A stretch of 64,000 nt of DNA from Acidimicrobiales bacterium. GTDB taxonomy: Bacteria > Actinomycetota > Acidimicrobiia > Acidimicrobiales > MedAcidi-G1. Location of the stretch: positions 38,986-102,985 of the forward strand of contig JAPKBH010000004.1 of assembly GCA_028823445.1 (NCBI GenBank), read 5' to 3'. Made by a program: the position numbers and the translations under genes. Under the pieces are notes generated by a model that saw only the letters and a program-made list of their open reading frames with translations, searched no databases and was not told the DNA's origin. Positions 16,872 through 26,417 of this stretch are shown one piece after another; positions within the stretch are counted from its first letter, which is position 1, and every line of letters starts with the position of its first letter.

Positions 16872-17518
16872 TGAGCCGCTTTACCGAACTCAATGCTCGC
16901 CGAGCCCACGAAATCATCAGCCACTACCCCAGGGCCCGCTCAGCCATAATCCCCTTGCTGCACCTCGCCCAAGAACAAGAGGGCTGGATCACCAACGACG
17001 CCATGACCCAAATCGCAGAACTCACCGGAGCCACCGCCGCCGAAGTCCTCGGCACCGGCAGTTTCTACGAAATGTTCAAGTTCCACCCGGTAGGCCGCTA
17101 CTTGGTGAACGTCTGCACCAACATTTCTTGCCAACTACTAGGCGGCGAAGAACTACTCGAACACGCCGAAACCACCCTCGGCATTACCGACGGGCAAACC
17201 AGCGACGACGGGTTATTTACCCTCGAAGACGTGGAATGCGTCGCCGCCTGCACCGAAGCCCCTTGCTTCACCGTCAACTACCGCTACTTTCACCGGGCCA
17301 CGCCAGAGACCTTTAGCGAAGTGGTCGCCGAACTACGGGCCGGCCGCAACCCCATGGAAAAAGGCCAACAAGGCGACCGAGGAGAAATCCCCGACCACGG
17401 CACCCTGTCTCGCACCCTGCAACACATACCCGCCGATCGCAAAGCGGGCATCGTGGCCCCCGAAGAAGCCGCCCAAGCCCCAAGTTGGATGCCTACCGAA
17501 ACGGGGGAAAACGCATGA
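16871..17518 (+). CDS. nuoE: NADH-quinone oxidoreductase subunit E (first set)
   Basis: The 215-residue 24 kDa subunit binds 2Fe-2S cluster N1a through two cysteines in CTNISC and two in CVAACTEAPC. It is part of the NADH dehydrogenase module with NuoF and NuoG. The start of the fold, SAIIPLLHLAQEQEGWI, matches the family helix bundle. The C-terminal 40 residues are polar and longer than the E. coli subunit. It overlaps nuoF by ATGA. This subunit is absent from the second nuo set. Confidence 0.95.
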   Translation: MSRFTELNARRAHEIISHYPRARSAIIPLLHLAQEQEGWITNDAMTQIAELTGATAAEVLGTGSFYEMFKFHPVGRYLVNVCTNISCQLLGGEELLEHAETTLGITDGQTSDDGLFTLEDVECVAACTEAPCFTVNYRYFHRATPETFSEVVAELRAGRNPMEKGQQGDRGEIPDHGTLSRTLQHIPADRKAGIVAPEEAAQAPSWMPTETGENA

Positions 17519-18924
17519 CCACCGAGGCCCCCGCTTTCGCCGCCGGTTTCATAAACAACCAAGGCCCCAAACTCATCACCGGCCGCTTCACTATCGAAGA
17601 CTCGTTCACCCTCAAACGCTCTCTCGCCACCGGCGGTTACGACGGGCTCAAAAAAGCACTCGCTCGCCCCCCGGCCGATGTACACGGCGAAGTACGCGAC
17701 GCCGTGCTGTTAGGCCGCGGCGGTGCAGGTTTCCCCGCCGGCGTCAAATGGGGCTTCTGCCCCGAAGGCGTATGGCCCCGCTACCTCGTAGTCAACGGCG
17801 ACGAAAGCGAACCCGGCACCTACAAAGACCGCCTGTTGATGGAACGCGACCCCCACCAACTCATCGAAGGCTGCCTCATTGCCTGCTACGCCCTGGGCCT
17901 CTCGCAATGCTTTCTCTATGTACGCGGCGAAATGGCTTTAGCTCAAGAACGCATCGCCACGGCACTCAACGAGGCCTACGCCGATGGGCGAATAGGACGC
18001 AACATCATGGGCACCGACTTTTCGGTAGACATCGTGTTGCACTGGGGTGCCGGCGCTTACATCGTGGGCGAAGAAACGGCCCTCATCGAAAGCCTGGAAG
18101 GTAACCGAGGCATGCCTCGCCTCAAACCCCCGTACTTCCCAGCGGCCATCGGCCTCTACGGCCAACCAACCATTGTCAACAACGTAGAAACCTTAGCCAA
18201 CCTGCCTTGGATCATGAACAACGGCGCCGAGGCCTACAAAACTATGGGCTCCGAAACCTCCCCCGGCACCCGACTTTTCGCCGTCTCCGGCCACGTCAAC
18301 CGGCCCGGCGTATACGAAGTAGAGCAAGGGGTCACCACCTTCCGTGACCTCTTCTACGGCGACAACTTTTGCCAAGGCATGCGCAACGGAAACGACCTCA
18401 AAGCGTTCATCCCGGGCGGCGGGTCAGCCCCCTGGTTCTTTGAAGAACACCTTGACCTTCCCCTCGAAGCCCGCCCGGTAGGAGCCGCCGGCTCCATGCT
18501 GGGTTCCGGAGCCATCGTGGTTATGGACCACACCACCGACGTTGTTAAAGCCTGCCTGCGTTTGGTTCGTTTCTACGCTCGGGAATCCTGTGGCAAATGC
18601 GCACCGTGCCGTGAAGGCACCACTTGGGAAGAAAAAGTGTTGCGCCGTATCTACGAAGGCCAAGGCCGCCCCAGTGACCTCGACCTCTTAGAAGACATCG
18701 GCGACAACATCAGCCCCGGCCCCTACCCGGTAGCTTCCTTCGCCGACCAAGACCTCGAAGCAGTGCCCTTCCCACCCAAACAAACCACCATCTGCCCGCT
18801 CGGGCCCTCATCGGTGGCGCCAATCTCTTCAGCCCTGCGCCGCTTTCGCCCCGAATTCGAAGCACTCATTACCTTGCGCGACAGCATCGCCGTAAGCGCC
18901 GCCCCCATCCCGGAGGACGCATGA
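17515..18924 (+). CDS. nuoF: NADH-quinone oxidoreductase subunit F (first set)
   Basis: The 469-residue 51 kDa subunit holds the NADH site, FMN and cluster N3. GRGGAGFPAGVKW near residue 67, NGDESEPGTYKDR, and GAGAYIVGEETALIESLEG form the nucleotide and FMN sites; ESCGKCAPCREGT near residue 358 plus the later cysteine in TICPLGPSS bind 4Fe-4S. I use ATG 17515, overlapping the nuoE stop, rather than the in-frame ATG at 17485 inside nuoE. The presence of this NADH-binding subunit shows the first complex uses NADH. Confidence 0.96.
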   Translation: MTTEAPAFAAGFINNQGPKLITGRFTIEDSFTLKRSLATGGYDGLKKALARPPADVHGEVRDAVLLGRGGAGFPAGVKWGFCPEGVWPRYLVVNGDESEPGTYKDRLLMERDPHQLIEGCLIACYALGLSQCFLYVRGEMALAQERIATALNEAYADGRIGRNIMGTDFSVDIVLHWGAGAYIVGEETALIESLEGNRGMPRLKPPYFPAAIGLYGQPTIVNNVETLANLPWIMNNGAEAYKTMGSETSPGTRLFAVSGHVNRPGVYEVEQGVTTFRDLFYGDNFCQGMRNGNDLKAFIPGGGSAPWFFEEHLDLPLEARPVGAAGSMLGSGAIVVMDHTTDVVKACLRLVRFYARESCGKCAPCREGTTWEEKVLRRIYEGQGRPSDLDLLEDIGDNISPGPYPVASFADQDLEAVPFPPKQTTICPLGPSSVAPISSALRRFRPEFEALITLRDSIAVSAAPIPEDA

Positions 18925-21389
18925 GCGACGAAACCTCCACCGGGGTAGAAATCACCCTCAACGGCCAAACCGTGTTAGCCCGACCCGGTGAACTCCTCAT
19001 CGACGCCGCCGAACGCATGGGCACAGAAATTCCACGCTTCTGCCACCACACCCGCCTCAAGCCGGTCGGCATGTGCCGCATGTGCCTCGTCGAAGTAGAC
19101 ACCGGACGCGGCTCGGCTTTGCAGCCCTCCTGCATGGTGACCTGCACCCCCAACATGGTGGTCGACACCGAATCAGAAACCGTGGCCAAAGCCCAAGACG
19201 GCGTGCTGGAATTCCTGCTCATCAACCACCCACTGGATTGCCCGGTTTGCGACAAAGGCGGCGAGTGCCCCCTGCAAGACCAAACCATGGCCTACGGCCC
19301 CGGCGAAAGCAGATTCGTAGAAGAAAAACGCCGCTACAAAAAACCAATTCCCCTCAACGAAAACGTTTTCATGGACCGCGAGCGGTGCATTTTGTGCGAC
19401 CTTTGCACCCGCTTTGCCGGCGATGTCGCAGGTGACCAACTCATCCACTTTCAAGGCCGGGGCGCCCAAACCGAAGTCAATACTTTCCCCGAAGAACCCT
19501 TCAGTTCGTACTTCAGCGGCAACACCGTACAAATTTGCCCCGTCGGCGCATTAACGGCCAAGCCCTACCGCTTCAAAGCCCGTCCCTGGGACCTCGACGA
19601 AACCGAATCAACCTCCATGGTGGACTCCGTAGGCAGCCGCATCTCTATCGAGTCTTCTCGCGGCCAGGTACTTCGCTTACAAGGCGTAGATTCCGATGCC
19701 GTCAACTGGGGTTGGCTGTCCGACAAAGAACGCTTCATCTTCGAGGCCTACGAACACCCCGATCGCCTCACCAGCCCCCTGATACGCAACCCCGAAACCG
19801 GCGACCAAGACCCCACCTCATGGGACCACGCCCTAGAAGCCGCCGCCGGCCTGCTCGCTGGTACAGACCCCGACCGCTTGGCGGTAATCGGCGGCGCACG
19901 CTTAACCAACGAGTCGCAATATGCCTGGGCCAAGTTGGCCAAAGGCGTGTTAGGCACCGACCACATGGACGCCCAACTCTGCGACGGACTCCCCGCACAC
20001 TTCATGCTGGGCCTGCCCCGAGCCACCATTGACCAAGCCTGCACCCCCGGCGGCACGGTGGTCTTAATGGGTCCCGACCCCAAAGAAGAACTGGGCGCCC
20101 TCTACCTGCGCCTGCGCCACGCCGTGGTTCATGACGGAGTAACCCTCATCGAACTCACCCCCCGGGCCACCGGCCTTACCCCCTACGCCGCACATTCACT
20201 GCGGGTACGCCCGGGCGAAGCTGCCGAAGTGGTTCGCTCCATGTTTGGCGAAGGCGGCGTAGCCCCCAGTGGCGGCATTACCCCCGAAAGCGCTCAAGCG
20301 GCCGGCGCCCTATTGCAAGCCGCCGACACGGTCACCGTGTTGCTGGGCCGAGCATCTTTAGCCGAAGCCGAAGGACCGGTCATGGACGCCGCTTTGGCTC
20401 TCCACGACCGCCTGCCCGAGGTTCGTTACCTCTCGCTGTTGCGCCGCTCCAACGTGCACGGCGCCATTGATATGGGCCTGGCCCCCGGCTTGTTGCCGGG
20501 CCGCACCACCCTGGTAGCGGGCCGCACCAACCTGGCTCAAGCCTGGCCCGGCCTGCCCAAAGAAACCGGACGATCCACACAAAAAACTCTCGAAGCGGCC
20601 GCCGCCGGCCAAGTAGACGTCTTGATTTTATTAGGCGCCGATCTTCTGGCCGACGTCCCCGACGGCGACCTGGCCCGCCGCGCTTTAGGAAAAGTCGGCA
20701 CGATAATAGCCTTAGACCTCTTTGGCACAGCCACCGTGGCCCGAGCCGACCTGGTGCTTCCCGCCGCCGGCCCCACCGAAGTAAACGGCACCTTCACCAA
20801 CCTCGAAGGACGAGTCAGCCCGGTTTCTCGCCAAGTGACCCCACCGGGAACCGCCCGTCCCGACTGGATGATCGCCGTGGACTTAGCTGACCGGTTAGGA
20901 ACCGACCTCGGCTTCACCAGTCCCGAAGAAATATGGCAAGAAATAACTGAAGTATCAGCGGCCCACGCCGGCCTCACCGAACAACTGGCCGCCGACCCCC
21001 GAGAAGGTGCCTTGGCCACCGGTGCCTTGGCCCTCTACCGGCCAGAACCCACCGAGGTGGCTCGCCGTGATGCGTATTCTTTCCGGTTGGTGGCCTCTCG
21101 CTCTATGTACGACCAAGGAGTGTTCACCGCCCACAGCCGCTCACTGTCTGGTTTGGCCCCCACCACCTGCTTGGCTTTTGAACCCACCGACTTTGCCTCT
21201 TTAGGGGTCGAAGCGGGCCAAAGCGTTGACGCCACTGGCCCTCGAGGCACCGTGGCGGTGACCGTCGGGCCCGACCCACGTGTAGCCAAAGGCACCGCCC
21301 ACCTTGGGTTCAACCAAGCCGGCGCCACGGCCACCGAGTTCATTGACGCCTCGGTACCGGTAACCGACCTCACGGTGGTGCCCCGATGA
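18921..21389 (+). CDS. nuoG: NADH-quinone oxidoreductase subunit G (first set)
   Basis: The 822-residue 75 kDa subunit has an N-terminal 2Fe-2S domain with CHHTRLKPVGMCRMC, the His-ligated cluster motif HPLDCPVCDKGGEC near residue 103, and a ferredoxin-like site RCILCDLCTRF paired with ICPVGAL. The remaining 600 residues form the molybdopterin-like domain, which has lost Mo binding in complex I. It relays electrons from NuoF toward NuoI. The TGA overlaps the nuoH ATG. A relaxed domain in the last 150 residues still resembles the dinucleotide-binding C-terminal domain of this superfamily. Confidence 0.94.
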   Translation: MSDETSTGVEITLNGQTVLARPGELLIDAAERMGTEIPRFCHHTRLKPVGMCRMCLVEVDTGRGSALQPSCMVTCTPNMVVDTESETVAKAQDGVLEFLLINHPLDCPVCDKGGECPLQDQTMAYGPGESRFVEEKRRYKKPIPLNENVFMDRERCILCDLCTRFAGDVAGDQLIHFQGRGAQTEVNTFPEEPFSSYFSGNTVQICPVGALTAKPYRFKARPWDLDETESTSMVDSVGSRISIESSRGQVLRLQGVDSDAVNWGWLSDKERFIFEAYEHPDRLTSPLIRNPETGDQDPTSWDHALEAAAGLLAGTDPDRLAVIGGARLTNESQYAWAKLAKGVLGTDHMDAQLCDGLPAHFMLGLPRATIDQACTPGGTVVLMGPDPKEELGALYLRLRHAVVHDGVTLIELTPRATGLTPYAAHSLRVRPGEAAEVVRSMFGEGGVAPSGGITPESAQAAGALLQAADTVTVLLGRASLAEAEGPVMDAALALHDRLPEVRYLSLLRRSNVHGAIDMGLAPGLLPGRTTLVAGRTNLAQAWPGLPKETGRSTQKTLEAAAAGQVDVLILLGADLLADVPDGDLARRALGKVGTIIALDLFGTATVARADLVLPAAGPTEVNGTFTNLEGRVSPVSRQVTPPGTARPDWMIAVDLADRLGTDLGFTSPEEIWQEITEVSAAHAGLTEQLAADPREGALATGALALYRPEPTEVARRDAYSFRLVASRSMYDQGVFTAHSRSLSGLAPTTCLAFEPTDFASLGVEAGQSVDATGPRGTVAVTVGPDPRVAKGTAHLGFNQAGATATEFIDASVPVTDLTVVPR

Positions 21390-22591
21390 ACTTGCTTGCT
21401 CTCGACCCACTGCTCAGCGGCGATATTGACCTGACCATCGTGCTTATCGTGCTGCTCAAAGTGGGAATCGCTTTTACCTTTTTGTTGATCTCGGTCATGC
21501 TCATGGTCTGGTTCGAACGCAAACTCATTAGCGACATGCAAAACCGTATCGGCCCCGACGTGGCCGGGCCGTGGGGCATTTTGCAAACCCTGGCCGACGG
21601 CATCAAGTTGTTCTTTAAAGAAGATTTGATTCCCGAACGAGCCGACCGGTTTGTTTTCAAACTGGCCCCCTACCTCTCTTTGGTGCCGGCCTTTTTGGTT
21701 TTCGCCGTGGTGCCCATCGGGGGAGACTTTCGCAATGATGCCGGCGGCGTGGTGACCTGGTTCGGTCACCAAACCTTGCTTCAAGTAGCCGACCCGCCGG
21801 TAGGCATCCTCTTTTTCTTAGCTATGTCGTCCATTGCTGTCTACGGCGTCATGTTGGCTGGCTGGTCTTCGGGCTCCAAGTACCCCTTGCTGGGTGCGGT
21901 GCGCGCCTCGGCGCAAATGATCAGCTACGAAGCCGCCTTAGGTTTAGCCATGGCCACCGTATTTTTGATGAGCGGCACCTTGTCTACCAACGGCATCGTG
22001 GCCGACCAAGCCACCTGGAACTGGAACGCCGTCACCACCGGGGTCGTGCCCTTCATCATTTTCTTGCTGGCCGGCACCGCCGAACTCAACCGGCCACCCT
22101 TTGACTTGGTAGAAGCCGAACAAGAACTGGTCGGTGGCTTTCACACCGAATACAGTTCGCTTCGTTTTGCCCTGTTCTTCTTGGCCGAATTCATGAACGT
22201 CATCACCATGTCGGCCATCGCCGTAACCCTGTTCTTAGGCGGCCCCAACGGCCCCATCCTCATCGAATCAGTAGCTTGGTTGTGGCCACCGCTCTGGTTC
22301 TTCGCCAAAGTAGCGGTCTTCCTCTTTACTTTTGTATGGCTACGCGCCACCCTGCCTCGTTTTCGCTACGACCAACTCATGGACCTCGGCTGGAAGATGC
22401 TGATCCCCGCCGCCCTGGGCTGGTTCTTGCTAATTGCCGCCTTAAACATCGGTGGCGACCGAGGCTGGCCCACCTGGGCTGTGGTCGGAACCGGCATGGT
22501 GGTCGGGGTGTTGGGCTACCTTGCCCTCACCGGTGCCATACGTAAAGCCACGCTGGATCGCGCCGGCCAAGACTTTGAAGGAGTGAACTAA
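21386..22591 (+). CDS. nuoH: NADH-quinone oxidoreductase subunit H (first set)
   Basis: The 401-residue membrane subunit has about eight or nine helices and forms the quinone entry chamber. The loop NRIGPDVAGPWGILQTLADG, with GIKLFFKED next to it, and the acidic loop NRPPFDLVEAEQELVGGF are the family hallmarks, with the charged E-A-E-x-E-L and TEYS residues intact. The C-terminal extension of about 40 residues is longer than in the second copy. The stop shares one base with nuoI. Confidence 0.95.
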   Translation: MNLLALDPLLSGDIDLTIVLIVLLKVGIAFTFLLISVMLMVWFERKLISDMQNRIGPDVAGPWGILQTLADGIKLFFKEDLIPERADRFVFKLAPYLSLVPAFLVFAVVPIGGDFRNDAGGVVTWFGHQTLLQVADPPVGILFFLAMSSIAVYGVMLAGWSSGSKYPLLGAVRASAQMISYEAALGLAMATVFLMSGTLSTNGIVADQATWNWNAVTTGVVPFIIFLLAGTAELNRPPFDLVEAEQELVGGFHTEYSSLRFALFFLAEFMNVITMSAIAVTLFLGGPNGPILIESVAWLWPPLWFFAKVAVFLFTFVWLRATLPRFRYDQLMDLGWKMLIPAALGWFLLIAALNIGGDRGWPTWAVVGTGMVVGVLGYLALTGAIRKATLDRAGQDFEGVN

Positions 22592-23193
22592 TGGGGTACC
22601 TCCAAGGCTTCGCCGTTACCTTTAAAAAACTTTGGGAAAAACGGGTCACCGTGCCCTACCCCGAACAAAAACGTGACAAACCAGCCCGCCTGCATGGCCG
22701 CCACGTACTCAGCCGCTACGAAGACGGCATGGAAAAATGCATCGGCTGCGAACTCTGCGCCGGGGTATGCCCCGCTAACTGCATTTACGTGCGGGGCGCC
22801 GACAACCCGCCCGATCACCCAGTTTCGCCGGGAGAGCGCTACGGCTTTGTCTACGAAATCAACTACCTGCGGTGTATTCACTGCGACCTCTGCGTCGAAG
22901 CCTGCCCCACCCAGGCCATCACCGAAACAAAACTCTTCGAGTTTTCGTTCACCAACCGCACCGACGCTGTTTACACCAAAGACGAACTGTTGGTCGATGC
23001 CGACACCGGCCAACCCCAGCATTTACCTTGGGAAGATTGGCGACCCGGTGAAGACGAAAACACCTCTGGCTGGATGCGCGCTACCTCACCGAGCGGCTCC
23101 GCAGAACACACCGGTTTGGTGGCTTGGGATGGCGAACTGGGCTACGGCATTCGTGCCCCAGAAGATGGCCAACGCAGCGAGAAAGAAAACTAA
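22591..23193 (+). CDS. nuoI: NADH-quinone oxidoreductase subunit I (first set)
   Basis: The 200-residue subunit carries clusters N6a and N6b through CIGCELCAGVCPANC and CIHCDLCVEACPTQA, both complete CxxCxxCxxxC(P) sites. It connects NuoG with NuoB. An amphipathic N-terminal helix (GFAVTFKKLWEKRVTV) lies on the membrane. The last 50 residues are polar. Position between H and J is canonical. Confidence 0.96.
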   Translation: MGYLQGFAVTFKKLWEKRVTVPYPEQKRDKPARLHGRHVLSRYEDGMEKCIGCELCAGVCPANCIYVRGADNPPDHPVSPGERYGFVYEINYLRCIHCDLCVEACPTQAITETKLFEFSFTNRTDAVYTKDELLVDADTGQPQHLPWEDWRPGEDENTSGWMRATSPSGSAEHTGLVAWDGELGYGIRAPEDGQRSEKEN

Positions 23194-23774
23194 TGGACGC
23201 TGCAGTTTTTCTTATTAGCGCCGTAGTGGTGCTGTCGGGCGCCGTCGGCGTGTTGTTGGCTCGCAACCCGATACATGCCGCCTTGTTCCTGGTAGAAACC
23301 CTTTTCGGTATCGCCGTACTCTTCATCTTGTTAGACGCCACCTTTTTGGCCGCTGTGCAAGTAGTGGTTTACGCCGGAGCCATCGTCATCTTGTTCCTCT
23401 TTGTCATCATGTTGTTGGGAGTCGACCGAGCCGACGACCTGGGCATTGAACCCATTGCCGGCCAACGCCCCATGGCGGCCGTCATCGGGGCCTCGTTGTT
23501 GGGTCTCACCTTGACCACCCTGCTGATTTCCGTAAATGGCCCCACCGGTGACGCTGGCCCGACCGCCGTGCTCGGAAACGCCGAAACCAACACCCGGCTT
23601 TTAGGCGAAGCGCTTTTTACCGACCACGTTTTTGCCGTAGAACTCACCGCACTTTTGCTGACGGTGGCCATCGTGGGAGCCGTAGTGCTGGCCCGCCGCA
23701 TTAGCGGGCCCCTGCAACCTCTACCCGGCGTAGCTATTGCCGTGGCCAACGATCAAGAAACCGAGGAGGACTAA
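23193..23774 (+). CDS. nuoJ: NADH-quinone oxidoreductase subunit J (first set)
   Basis: The 193-residue subunit has five membrane helices. [22 protein letters not shown], broken here into the family pattern of helix 2 and 3, and [19 protein letters not shown], the pi-bulge-containing helix 3 region, are typical. ATG 23193 shares its first base with the nuoI stop; an in-frame ATG at 23124 lies within nuoI. The tail after helix 5 is short and polar. The stop shares a base with nuoK. Confidence 0.93.
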   Translation: MDAAVFLISAVVVLSGAVGVLLARNPIHAALFLVETLFGIAVLFILLDATFLAAVQVVVYAGAIVILFLFVIMLLGVDRADDLGIEPIAGQRPMAAVIGASLLGLTLTTLLISVNGPTGDAGPTAVLGNAETNTRLLGEALFTDHVFAVELTALLLTVAIVGAVVLARRISGPLQPLPGVAIAVANDQETEED

Positions 23775-24079
23775 TGGAGGTCACCACCACCTGGTACTTG
23801 GTTTTAGGTGCTGTGCTCTTTACCTTGGGCACGGTCGGGGTGTTAACTCGCCGCAACCCACTGGTCATGTTCATGTGCGTTGAACTCATGCTTAACGCCG
23901 TCACCCTCACCTTGGTGGCCTTTGGCGCCGCCCTCGGTGACTTGGGCGGGCAAGTGTCAGTGTTCTTTGTGCTGGTAGTAGCCGCCGCCGAAGTGGTCGT
24001 TGGTTTAGCAATCATCGTGGCCATAACCCGCCGCCGTCCCGGTACCACCGTGGACGATCTCTCGGTGTTAGGAGGCTAG
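23774..24079 (+). CDS. nuoK: NADH-quinone oxidoreductase subunit K (first set)
   Basis: The 101-residue subunit has three membrane helices and family length. Two buried glutamates needed for proton translocation are present, in [14 protein letters not shown] (helix 2) and [13 protein letters not shown] (helix 3). The typical RRNPL start of the first cytoplasmic loop follows GVLT. It is followed by nuoL after a 4-base gap. Confidence 0.94.
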   Translation: MEVTTTWYLVLGAVLFTLGTVGVLTRRNPLVMFMCVELMLNAVTLTLVAFGAALGDLGGQVSVFFVLVVAAAEVVVGLAIIVAITRRRPGTTVDDLSVLGG

Positions 24080-24083
24080 GAAC

Positions 24084-26417
24084 ATGCTTGATCTGGTTTG
24101 GCTCATCCCCGCCTTCCCCTTGGCCGGCTTTCTTTTCTTAATGATCTTTGGCCGCCGCTTAGGCGAACCCAAAGCAGGCTGGGTAGCGACCGCCGCCATA
24201 GCCGCCTCATTCGCCGCCACTTTGGGGGTGTTTCTTGAACTGACCTCCCTCTCGGTGCACGATCGCCGCTCAGTAACCACCCTGTTTGCTTGGGTACCGG
24301 CCGGCGATTTCTCGGTCGACGTAGGTTTCTTGGTGGACCCTTTATCCATCACCATGTGCCTTTTCATCACCGGCGTGGGAGCACTCATCCACCTGTACTC
24401 CATTGGTTACATGCACGGCGACCGGGACTACAACAAGTTCTTTACCTACCTCAACCTGTTTGTTTTTTCCATGTTGATGCTGGTGTTGGGCAACAACATG
24501 CTGTTGACCTTCCTTGGTTGGGAAGGCGTCGGGGCATGTTCGTACCTGCTGATCTCTTTCTGGTTCGATGACGAAGCCAACGCCTCAGCCGGTAAAAAAG
24601 CGTTTGTCACCAACCGCATCGGCGACTGGGGCTTCATGGTGGCCATCTTCGCTACCTTCTTTACCTTTGGAACCATCAACTACGCCGAGGTGCTCGACGC
24701 CACCGCCTCAGGCCAACTTTTGCAGTCCACGGCCACCCTGATCGCCGTGATGCTCTTCATTGGCGCTATCGGTAAATCGGCGCAGTTTCCGCTTTACCTC
24801 TGGCTGCCCGACGCTATGGCCGGCCCCACCCCCGTGTCGGCGCTCATCCACGCCGCCACCATGGTCACCTCGGGCATTTACCTCTTGACCCGCATCAACC
24901 CCATCATCGCTGATGCCGCCGACTGGCTCCCCACCCTTATTGCCTGGGTCGGAGTAGGCACCGCACTCTTTGCGGCCACCATCGCCGTGGCCCAAACCGA
25001 CATCAAAAAAGTGTTGGCTTACTCCACGGTCAGCCAACTGGGTTACATGTTTTTAGCGGTGGGCACCGGGGCCTATGTGGCTGCGGTGTTCCACATGATT
25101 ACTCACGCTTTTTTCAAGGCGCTGCTTTTCTTGGGTTCCGGTTCGGTCATTCACGGCATGGACGGCGACCAAGATATGCGCCACTACGGCGGGCTCCGTC
25201 GTTTGCTACCCATCACCAGCGCCACCTTCATCGTGGGCTGGCTAGCCATAGCCGGCGTGCCCCCATTCTCTGGGTTCTGGTCTAAAGACGAAATCTTGCT
25301 TTTTGCCTGGAATGAATCCCCCGCATTGTGGGCGGTGGGCTTTGTCACCGCTATTTTGACCGCCTTCTACATGACCCGTCAGGTCATCTTGACCTTCTTT
25401 GGCCGTTACCGTTTTGGCGACGCCCGGCCCGAAGAAATTGCTGCCGCTTGGGAGGCATGCTTAGCAGCAGCCACCGAAGCCGTTGACACCGCTGGGGCAG
25501 ATATAGACAAAACCCGTACCACCGTAGAGGCAGCGACAACAGCAGCCGAAACAGCCCGCATGGCACTGGCCGAAGCCCAAGCGGCAGCCACCGCAGAACC
25601 CCTTGAGGGCCAAGAACCCGCCGACCCTGAAGTGCTGGCCGCTGCGGTACTGGCCGCCGAAGACGCCGTAGTGTCGGCCGACCAAAAAGTAGTCGAAGCC
25701 GAACGAGCGTTAGCGGCCGCTGAGGTTACCTACGCCGAAGCAGTGGAAGCCCACGAAACCCACGTACGCAGCGCCGCTGACCGCCCCGCAGTGCCCGAAC
25801 TTGCGTTGGCTGCCGCCCCCGATACCACTGAGGTAGCCGACCACTTGCCAGCAGAGGTCGCCCAACGCAACGAATACCACGCTCACGAATCACCATGGAC
25901 CATGACCTTGCCGTTGGTGGTGCTCGCCGTAGCGGCCGCTACGGCCGGGGTTATGCAGCTCCCATTCTCGCCGTCGCTTAAACGCCTCGAACACTGGTTG
26001 GAGCCCTCTCTGTTTGGCAACGAAGTACACCTCTCGGTAGCGACCAGCACTATGTGGATACTGGCTTTGGTAGCCATCGCCGGCGGTATTGCTGGCATCA
26101 CCGTGGCTATTGCCGCTTACCAAAAACGCAAAGTGGACTACACCATGTTTGAGCGCTCCATTTTGGCCGAAGCTTGGCAAGTAGACCGCCGGGTCAGCGA
26201 CTTTATGGGCGGACCCGGAACCGCCGGCTTCGAAGCCACCGCTGGTTTCGACCAACGGGTGGTTGACGGCGCCGTCAACGGCACCGGCCGCTTGGTGCAA
26301 CGCTTGGCGCAAGAAGTTCGCCGCTTTCAAAACGGTCTGGTGCGCACCTACGCCGCCGGCATCGGGGTGGGGGCGGTACTGCTTCTGCTTTGGTTCTTCA
26401 TGAGGTCAGGTATCTAA
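24084..26417 (+). CDS. nuoL: NADH-quinone oxidoreductase subunit L (first set) with a large inserted coiled-coil-like domain
   Basis: At 777 residues this antiporter-like proton pump subunit is far longer than usual (about 610-650). Normal features include FLGWEGVGACSYLLI with the helix 5 glutamate, GKSAQFPLYLWLPDAMAGPTP with the helix 7 lysine, and TDIKKVLAYSTVSQLGYM. Between GRYRFGDAR (residue 448) and EYHAHESPW (residue 597) lies an insert of about 148 residues (25428-25871) rich in Ala, Glu, Thr and Val with charged heptad-like spacing. Normal sequence (TLPLVVLAVAAATAG) resumes directly after it. The second copy, 755 residues, has no such insert. The ATG shares its context with nuoK; the stop overlaps nuoM. 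Confidence 0.93.
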   Translation: MLDLVWLIPAFPLAGFLFLMIFGRRLGEPKAGWVATAAIAASFAATLGVFLELTSLSVHDRRSVTTLFAWVPAGDFSVDVGFLVDPLSITMCLFITGVGALIHLYSIGYMHGDRDYNKFFTYLNLFVFSMLMLVLGNNMLLTFLGWEGVGACSYLLISFWFDDEANASAGKKAFVTNRIGDWGFMVAIFATFFTFGTINYAEVLDATASGQLLQSTATLIAVMLFIGAIGKSAQFPLYLWLPDAMAGPTPVSALIHAATMVTSGIYLLTRINPIIADAADWLPTLIAWVGVGTALFAATIAVAQTDIKKVLAYSTVSQLGYMFLAVGTGAYVAAVFHMITHAFFKALLFLGSGSVIHGMDGDQDMRHYGGLRRLLPITSATFIVGWLAIAGVPPFSGFWSKDEILLFAWNESPALWAVGFVTAILTAFYMTRQVILTFFGRYRFGDARPEEIAAAWEACLAAATEAVDTAGADIDKTRTTVEAATTAAETARMALAEAQAAATAEPLEGQEPADPEVLAAAVLAAEDAVVSADQKVVEAERALAAAEVTYAEAVEAHETHVRSAADRPAVPELALAAAPDTTEVADHLPAEVAQRNEYHAHESPWTMTLPLVVLAVAAATAGVMQLPFSPSLKRLEHWLEPSLFGNEVHLSVATSTMWILALVAIAGGIAGITVAIAAYQKRKVDYTMFERSILAEAWQVDRRVSDFMGGPGTAGFEATAGFDQRVVDGAVNGTGRLVQRLAQEVRRFQNGLVRTYAAGIGVGAVLLLLWFFMRSGI

